From: Datisca glomerata
Taxonomy: Eukaryota > Streptophyta > Magnoliopsida > Cucurbitales > Datiscaceae
NCBI GenBank assembly: GCA_003255025.1
Contig: QANY01008651.1
Coordinates: forward strand, 1,783,279 to 1,847,278
DNA length: 64,000 nt
Reading direction: 5' to 3'
In this document: in pieces, positions 57,872-64,000 of the stretch
Numbering within the stretch: the stretch's first letter is position 1
Layout of the letters: every line of letters starts with the position of its first letter
Translations under genes and position numbers: made by a program
Notes under the pieces: model-generated
Databases searched by the model: none
The model's input: only the letters and a program-made list of their open reading frames with translations
Told to the model about the DNA's origin: nothing

Positions 57872-59057
57872 ACAGAGAGAGGGAAAAGATGAAGGAGAGA
57901 GAGACTGAGAGAAGCAGAAACAAATGGGAAAAGGGTGACAAAGGAGAGAGGGGGGAGAGAGAGAGATAACAGAGAGGGGGAAGAAGAAGGAGAGAGAGAC
58001 AAAAAGAAGTAGAAATAGAGGGGAAGAGGGAGATGAAGGGGAGAGAGAGACCGAGAGAAGAAGAAACATAGGGGAAGATGGAGACAAAGGAGAGAGAAAG
58101 ACGCAACAGAGAGGGGGGAAAAGAATAAGGAGAGAGAGAGAGATCGAGAGAAGCAGAAATAGAGGGGAAGAGGGAGACGAAGGAGAAAGAGAGAGACGCA
58201 ACAGATGGGGGGAGGGAGATAAATGGGTCCGGTCAAAGCCAACTGAATCAAAAGACCAAGTTACATTCTGGACAGAATCGACAGAGAATGAAGGAAATCA
58301 AGCTTACCAATGATGAAGGCAGCGACGATGACGATGAAGCAGCGATCCAAAAAAAATTACGATTGAAGGCTGCCCAAATGAAAGAAAATAGAAGGAAAAA
58401 AAGGAAAATATGGATGAGTTTAGCGAGAGGGCAAAGAAACCGAGAGAAACAAGGGAGAAATGATGAGAACGAGAGAAATAAAATAAAATGCCTTACCGTA
58501 ATTGATGGACGACGACGACGCAAGAATAATTGAACAAAACAGAGATGATCAAGAATGTAAACTGCTGAAGAGAGCAAAATTCAGATTTATGCATCAAAGT
58601 ATTAATTAAAATCTAAGTTGAATAGAGAGAGAAAATAGGAAAGAAAAATAGAAAAGAAAGGCAAGAAGGAAAAATTGAATACTTACTTAAATTAGAAAAA
58701 AGAAGAAGATGAAGATGAAAGAATGAGAATCAATAGAGTTTTTGCCTGAGGGAGAGGACTGCCAGAGAGATAAAACAAAGAGAGAATGGCAGTTAAAGGG
58801 AGGGTTTTTGAATTAAAAGAAAATGGGGAAGGAGGGAGTTGTGGGTGGTTAAAGGGGTAGGGTTCATGCAAAAGAGATGGAGAATATGGTAGATACGCTA
58901 GGGTGTATACACAATGGTGTGAGTGAATGAGAATGGGGAGAGATATTACCCAATGCCATAAAAAAGTTAGGGTTGACTTTGGGTGTTAATACATATAGGT
59001 GTGAGTGGGGGGGTTTTAAAATTACAAAATTACCCATTAATTCTTTGGGGTATTACA
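56376..59057 (+). mobile_element. Solo LTR, 2682 bp, inserted in copia D gag
   Basis: Starts TGTAACACCCCGATCCCCGA and ends GGGGTATTACA. Flanks are GTTTT (56371-56375) and ATTTT (59058-59062), a 5-bp target duplication with one mutation. The interrupted codon run is restored exactly if the element and one duplicate are left out (ATG AAA ACG GCT), which proves the insertion. No primer site, internal domain or second LTR is present, so it is a solo LTR made by recombination. It contains the long GA tract (57785-58230). It is the same family as the fragment at 1-1968. Confidence 0.9.
57785..58230 (+). repeat. Polypurine GA tract in the solo LTR
   Basis: About 450 bp of almost pure purine on the + strand, including an uninterrupted (GA)n run at 57836-57869. 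On the minus strand it yields Ser/Leu/Pro-rich spurious frames. A GGTTCA/AACCGG motif cluster precedes it (57640-57785), as in the copy at 900-1010. Confidence 0.9.
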
Positions 59058-59398
59058 ATTTTCATGGTCGAGAGTTGATTCACAATACTCTGCATCTCAT
59101 TCAAGTGCTCTGCAATTGAAGCCCCCTCTTTATATTTTAAGTTGACAAGCTTTCTTATTAGAAAAGCTTTATTTTAGCTGTTTTCCTCTCATACAACTCT
59201 TCTAACTTATTCCATGAAGAGTGTGCATGAGTCTCATTCGAAATATGGTGATACACATGGTCATCCACCCACTGACGTATAAAGCCCACAACTTGTCGAT
59301 TCAACAATTCTCAATCTTCATTACTCATATGCTTCATTTTCCCTGAATCGTCTTTGATCGAAGTGTGATACTTTTTTGCAATAGAGGAGATCTTCCAT
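59058..59398 (-). pseudogene. Copia D gag, N-terminal part, broken
   Basis: Starts with MEDLLYCKK at 59398 and, with frameshifts, reads ELLNRQVVGFIRQWVDDHVY, KLEELYERKTA, VNLKYKEGASIAEHLNEMQS and NQLSTMK, where the solo LTR interrupts it. Same protein family as the gag relic at 9520-9792. Confidence 0.85.
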
Positions 59399-59502
59399 TT
59401 TTTTTCTTTTCATAACTGTCAATTATCCCCATTCAAACTGATCATCTTGGTTGTGTTAATCTCTATAACTACTCTAGTGACTGTAAACCGATATCGAACC
59501 AA

Positions 59503-59514
59503 GCTCTGATACCA
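59503..59514 (-). promoter_or_regulatory. Primer binding site (initiator tRNA-Met), copia D
   Basis: On the minus strand TGGTATCAGAGC, a perfect plant initiator tRNA-Met primer site, two bases after the 5' LTR end. Confidence 0.95.
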
Positions 59515-59516
59515 CT

Positions 59517-60308
59517 TGTTAGGATTTTAACAGACCACAATAACTTTTATCACTTTTATCGTAATCTACCGAATCAATTTAATTCGCAGAAAATTGATAA
59601 ATTAATAGACCAATCACAGGGAATCAGAAAAATAAGACACCAGATTTAACGTGAAAAACCTTCAGTGTGAAGGAAAAAATCATGACAATCTCCGAATCAG
59701 ATCTCCAATATAAAAATAATGGGGTTACAGCGAGTTCTTCTCTAGATAAAACTAGAGGATTACGCCAATCAAATAACTTGATTCAAGTCCCTAATAACGA
59801 TGGATTACACCAAAATATATCTCGTCAAAATAAAGAGAATCAAAACCATAACGGTAATTATAATGGAGAAATTACCATTGAAGATGACTGCGATGAACCC
59901 ACAAAGACACCTTTAGAGTATTGAGACAATGAGAGCAAAATTTTATCGTAACCACGTGATAAATTTATCTTTGAATTTTCTTCCACTCATCTCACCTCTT
60001 TTTCTCTTACATCTGAAAACACGAGTGGGCCGAAGAGAATTCACCCCTTAATGCTTAAGGTGGCAGCATAAAAGATTGAGACTTTAATCTCAATTTGAAG
60101 CCTAACGGCAGTATGAAAGAAACCATTTTCACAATTGGGTTTTAATTGTGTGTTTTACACACACAATAATACCATACACCTAACTTCAATCACTAGCATT
60201 CGACCAGAATGTGGTCAAATCCAACAGTCCAATAATTAGGGTCAATGCTTCGTTGGGCCAAAGAATAAGGAAGCCAATGTCTCCTCTAATAGGAGGGACA
60301 ACCTAACA
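59517..60308 (-). repeat. Copia D 5' LTR, 792 bp
   Basis: On the + strand it starts TGTTAGGATTTTAACAG and ends AGGGACAACCTAACA. It matches the 3' LTR; by eye roughly 85% identical with indels of a few bases. Confidence 0.95.
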
Positions 60309-60313
60309 GCTTG

Positions 60314-61319
60314 TAAGGTTTAATGTTTTCTATTCGTGGAAATTGTACATTTCACTAGTTTTTTAAGGTCATTCTACATAAATATCCATTTTTTTAAAAT
60401 TACATGTATGATCATTTTTTGCACGTGTGCAATACCTTTCTTAATTTTTAAAATGCTTTTCCCTTTTTTCCCCTATCTTCCCCAAAAGTTGAGCTATGAG
60501 TTTCTATTTTTGGCAGTAGTCCTCGAGTTAAGGTTTTACACGCGTAATTGTGGGTTTCTATCTCCCCAAAATCTTCGTTGTGGTTTTTGAGCTGAGGGTT
60601 TTGAGCTGTGAGTTTCCTAGTTAGATCATGATTTTCGAGTTATTGTTCTTCGATCGTGATTTTAGATGATTAGGTTTTGATTTTAAGCTCTTGTGCCCTA
60701 TTGTTCTTCTTTTTCAACGCGATTTTCTGGCATTTTTCCTTCATCGAGGTTTGTTTCTTTTCTTTCGTTTCTTGATTTCTTTTTTCTATCGATTCCCTTA
60801 ACCATAACATCTACATTATTGTAGATGATATTGTTTAGGCCTTCTTTCCATTCTAGTTCATATTCTATTCTTTTTTTCATTCAAGATCATCTACATTGTT
60901 GCTCATTGTGTATGTTGTTCATAATGTAGTTGTTTAATTTGTTGCCTTGTTGGTTCTTCATTTGTTTTTCTTCTATTTATGAGTCTGTGATCTTTATCCA
61001 GCGTGATGGTCCTTCTGGTTTCTTCTAATTTTTTGTAAATATCTTAACTAGATGCATATGTCACTCATAACAACACAAATTAAGCATATACACATTTATA
61101 TTCTTAAAACTAGTATTTAAATTAGATATTGTCAGTATTAAATTCATATACATTACGGGTTGTATGGTTAGAATTTGTGAATAACACCCTCTGGCATTAT
61201 AATTCTCTGTACTACATCTCATTATTTTTTCTGAAATTTATGTACCATCATATTTTCAAGTATGTCGAAGGTTTCTATTATTTTGTTCTATGATGGTCGA
61301 TGGTGTGAATACATATGTA
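60314..61319. other. AT-rich spacer
   Basis: No gene recognised. T-rich, leader-like on the + strand from about 60480 (repeats of TTTTGAGCTG(A/T)G(A/G)GTTT type near 60585-60640). May be the 5' leader of the MULE that follows. Confidence 0.4.
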
Positions 61320-62525
61320 GTTAAAATTAAAACTGGTTTTTGTTGATGCGGATTCAACATTTGGTGTTCTATTAGATTTGACTATAAATGAATTATGTTT
61401 GTCTGCTACACGAGAAAATATTCATATGAAGATTTTTCTTGGTGTTGGGACGTCATCTTGTAAAGTGTTGGAGTTGAAGGATGGTACGGACGTTTTATGG
61501 TTCATTTCCTTTGTAAAAAGTGTGTATTGTCCATTAGTTGTCAACATTGGTCAGTGTTTAGAAATTTCAGCCATGGGCAATGCAAGTTGTTCTATGGTCG
61601 ACACTATATTTTCTTCTGCTAGTAATGTACCTCTTGATCAACCATCTGATTGTCATTTTTTTAAACTGTTGATGTTGAGAATGCTTCAACTGATTTTCAT
61701 GTTATGGAGGGAGATTTTTTTGGTAGTAAGGTAGAGTGGAAGAAATCAATTCAAGTTGTTGCATTAAAAAATAATTTTCAATTTAAGATGAAGAAGTCGA
61801 ATGGTGAACGTTTTGTAACAATATGTGTTGATGACTCTTGCGGTTGGTATTTGCGTGCTTCGAAGTATAGGCATGGTGATTTATGAATGGTGAGTAAGTA
61901 TATTAGTGAACATTCATGTTCATTAGATATTATATAAAACGATCATAGGCAAGCTAGTGCTATCGTGATCAGTGAGTGTTTGGAGGAAAATTATCAGGCT
62001 GGTTGCTTACAAAAGAGTCATCCAAAAGAGATTGTTGACCACATGCGTGCAAAATATGTTGTTCATGTTAGTTATCATAAAGCTTTAAAGGAGAGAGAAA
62101 TTGGTATGGATTCTATTTTGGGGCCTCCTGAAGAATCATATGCTGCCATTCCTTCATTTTTTGTAGCATTGCATGAAACTAATTCTGGTCTGATATAATT
62201 TCTTAAGCTCAGTAAATTTGTTACCGTCAGTGGATAATTTAGTTACGATTATTTTACTTTTCTTCCTATATTTCAGGTTTTGTTACTAATTATGTTGTGA
62301 CTTCTGATGGGATGTTCAAGTATTGTTTTATGTCTAATATCGCATCCTTAGATGGGTGGAGATATTGTAGACCGTTTATATTGGTTGATGACACCTTTTT
62401 AAATGTCAAGTATGTGGGTATTTTTTAACTGCTTGTTTTTTAGATGGTAACAACCAAATTTTTTCACTAACATTCGTTATACTTGATTCACAGAATGATG
62501 ATTCGTGGATATGGTTCATGCGTAA
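61320..62525 (+). pseudogene. MULE transposase 3, N-terminal half, truncated by a LINE
   Basis: Reads LTINELCLSATRENIHMKIF and LKDGTDVLWFIS (61378-61510), then after a frameshift EGDFFGSKVEWKKSIQVVAL and FKMKKSNGERFVTICVDDSC (61704-61850). These are followed by the MuDR-type region SHPKEIVDHMRAKYVVHVSY and YAAIPSFFVALHETNSG (61965-62190), an apparent intron, and the DDE start CRPFILVDDTFLNVKYVG (about 62365-62420) and ACFLDGNNQIFSLTFVILDS (about 62430-62490). The first catalytic Asp (normally VDGTFL) is kept although the Gly is Asp. It stops at WIWFM near 62520 where a LINE begins. Confidence 0.85.
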
Positions 62526-64000
62526 GTTGTATTTTTTGTATTTGGGATGTTGTTAATTTATACCTCTCCTCACAAGATTACCTTTACAGGTAATAAAATT
62601 ATTTAAACATCTCTAGGTAAAATCCTTAAGCTTTGGGGGAACTTTAAGCCTCCAAACTACCTTCCACACTTGCTTATTAATCAAACAATCGCTCGATTCA
62701 CTCTTACCTTTTATGCCCACACTGCCGTTTCTATGCAGAAAACACGCCACTCTATAACCCGATTACACGATATACTACCCTGAAACCATATGGTGCCAGA
62801 TTTAGATATCCGAATTTCCATAAGTACTAATTGTAATCTGCCCAATAATTTTGTTATCCTCCTGCCGAAATATTGAGTTAATCGGCTGAAAATTCCAGCA
62901 CCTACCATCCAGACGAAAAAGCTCTCTAACTTTAGAGTATTCAAAGCTCTTTAGCATAATAACTTCAAAAGTATACGGTCTCAGAATCCAAGCATCATTT
63001 CATATGTCAATATAATTACCATCACCCACACTCCATCTCAAACCATGCAACAGAATGTTGCTTCCTTCACACAAACTACGTCACCCCCACGAAGGCCACC
63101 TCCCTACCGAAGCGGATAAAAAATCAGAATCCCAAAAATACTTACTTTTTAAGAACAAGGCAAGCAGGGAGTTCAGGTTAGAGAGAATCCACTAACCTTG
63201 TTTAGCCAACAATGCTAAATTAAAAGAAGATAAATCTTGAAAGCCCAATCCTCCTTCCATCTAAGATCGAGAAATTATGTCCCACGAACCTCTATGAATA
63301 CCTAACTTACAAGGAGAGCAGCTCCACCAATAATTCACCAAATAACCACATATATTTTTACACATGGTGATCGGATGTTTAAAGCAAGACATGGTAAAAT
63401 TGGGAATATCCATCGCAACAGATTTAATTAAAATTTCATGACCCGCCGGAGATAAGAGCTTCTCAGACCAGCTTGAAATGTTCTGAATAATCTGTCCATA
63501 ATGATTCGAAACATCTGAGTTTTCGACACCCCAAAATCTGTCTCCACCCCCAGATACTTCTTTAAAGACTTTGCTCTTCTTATCCCAGCCAGATTAGCTA
63601 GGTCCTCTTGCCTGTTGTGGGGAATATTGTTGTCAAAGACAATTAAGCTTTTCTGCATGTTGACCTCTTGACTAGAAGCTGCACCGTATTTACTCAGAAT
63701 ATCTAACAGCACCATAATTTCAGCATCATAAGCTTCACAAAACAATAAGGAATCATCTAAAAAGAATAACTGAGAAATTTCTTGACCGGACGCTGAAGCA
63801 CGGAAACAAGAAATCAAGTCATTCTCATTAGCCTTGATAATCATCCTCGAAAGAGCTTTGGCACAGATAATGAACAGGAAAGGGGAGAGAGGGTCTCTAG
63901 GTCTCAAACCACGACTTGGGGAAAATCTTTTACTCACATCAACATTCAATGAAATATTATACTTGACAGTGGAGATGCAGGCAAAGTTCCACTTCCTGCA
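62526..64000 (-). pseudogene. LINE ORF2 reverse transcriptase, 3' part, runs off the window
   Basis: A non-LTR retrotransposon, reading leftward. The frame 63428-63949 has GLRPRDPLSPFLFIICAKAL, SQLFFLDDSLLFCEA (the FADD box changed to FLDD but catalytic Asp pair kept) and KSLKKYLGVETDFG. Next comes GGLGFQDLSSFNLALLAKQG (about 63190-63250, then a stop), LKSKYFWDSDFLSASVGRWP and GLRWSVGDGNYIDI (about 63010-63160). Further left, to 62600, comes a degraded zf-RVT approach region. The 3' end near 62526 has TTTTTTG-rich sequence on the + strand, consistent with a short poly(A). The 5' part lies beyond 64000. Confidence 0.9.

Larger units (their letters stand above)
52104..60308 (-). mobile_element. 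Full-length Ty1/copia element D, inactive
   Basis: Minus-strand element with a perfect target duplication GCTTG (52099-52103 and 60309-60313). In reading order: 5' LTR 59517-60308, initiator tRNA-Met primer site 59503-59514, gag split by a solo LTR (56376-59057), protease, integrase, reverse transcriptase, RNase H, polypurine tract, 3' LTR 52104-52899. Without the insertion it is about 5.5 kb, a normal copia length. Domain order protease-integrase-reverse transcriptase marks it as Ty1/copia. LTRs differ at many sites and have different indels, so the insertion is old. Coding frames are broken. Confidence 0.95.

Noticed and set aside
57655..58251. Ser/Leu/Pro-rich frames of up to 198 codons on the minus strand
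   Set aside because: Same cause: the polypurine tract of the solo LTR. No domain and no codon structure.
58288..58533. Basic/acidic open frame on the plus strand in the solo LTR
   Set aside because: Charged residues reflect purine-rich DNA; it lies inside an LTR and has no relatives in the window.
1..64000. tRNA or rRNA genes, CRISPR arrays, bacterial operons
   Set aside because: None seen; tRNA-like matches are only retroelement primer sites, and tandem repeats lack the spacer structure of CRISPR.

Overview
The window looks like repeat-dense, AT-rich nuclear DNA of a flowering plant, most likely a eudicot. The evidence is plant-type Ty1/copia and Ty3/gypsy elements primed by initiator tRNA-Met, Mutator-like (MULE) transposases with SWIM fingers, plant LINE domains, a TRIM-like miniature element, and one intron-containing host gene of the plant-specific embryo-specific protein 3 (ATS3) family. 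I saw no bacterial features, tRNA, rRNA or CRISPR array. The species cannot be named from the sequence alone.

Layout. 1-1968: the 3' part of a long LTR with a purine (GA) tract. 1969-8880: AT-rich DNA without a secure gene, with faint exon-like and duplicated segments. 8890-22475: a nested stack. A minus-strand copia gag relic (8890-9892) and its LTR are followed by an inverted copy of that LTR, then by a minus-strand TRIM-like element (10794-22475). The TRIM is split by plus-strand copia A (11111-22317, target duplication CAACT). Copia A is itself split by a minus-strand Athila/Tat-type gypsy element (13706-21272). 22476-25500: a fold-back repeat and a CACTA-like right terminus. 25501-37257: plus-strand copia B, carrying a tandemly duplicated leader-gag block and the 3' end of another gypsy element. 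37261-40446: a minus-strand MULE transposase split by a solo LTR. 40450-49300: tandem repeats, a MITE-like repeat, two LINE relics and a second MULE relic.

49313-50285 is the only convincing host gene: three exons encoding a secreted ATS3/PLAT-like protein of about 192 residues. 50286-52103 holds AT-rich DNA, a CACTA-like fragment with a nested MITE, and a CT microsatellite. 52104-60308 is a complete minus-strand Ty1/copia element with both LTRs, primer site, polypurine tract and a perfect GCTTG target duplication. Its gag is interrupted by a 2.68-kb solo LTR (56376-59057) of the same family as the LTR at the left edge of the window. 61320-62525 is a plus-strand MULE relic cut by a minus-strand LINE that runs off the right edge.

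Almost all transposon coding sequence carries stops, frameshifts or lost catalytic residues, so the window is mainly a record of successive insertions and deletions around one small gene. I found no convincing new biological system. The most unusual structures are the LTR palindrome (9893-10788), the nested insertion stack, the duplicated gag block and the GA-rich solo LTR.
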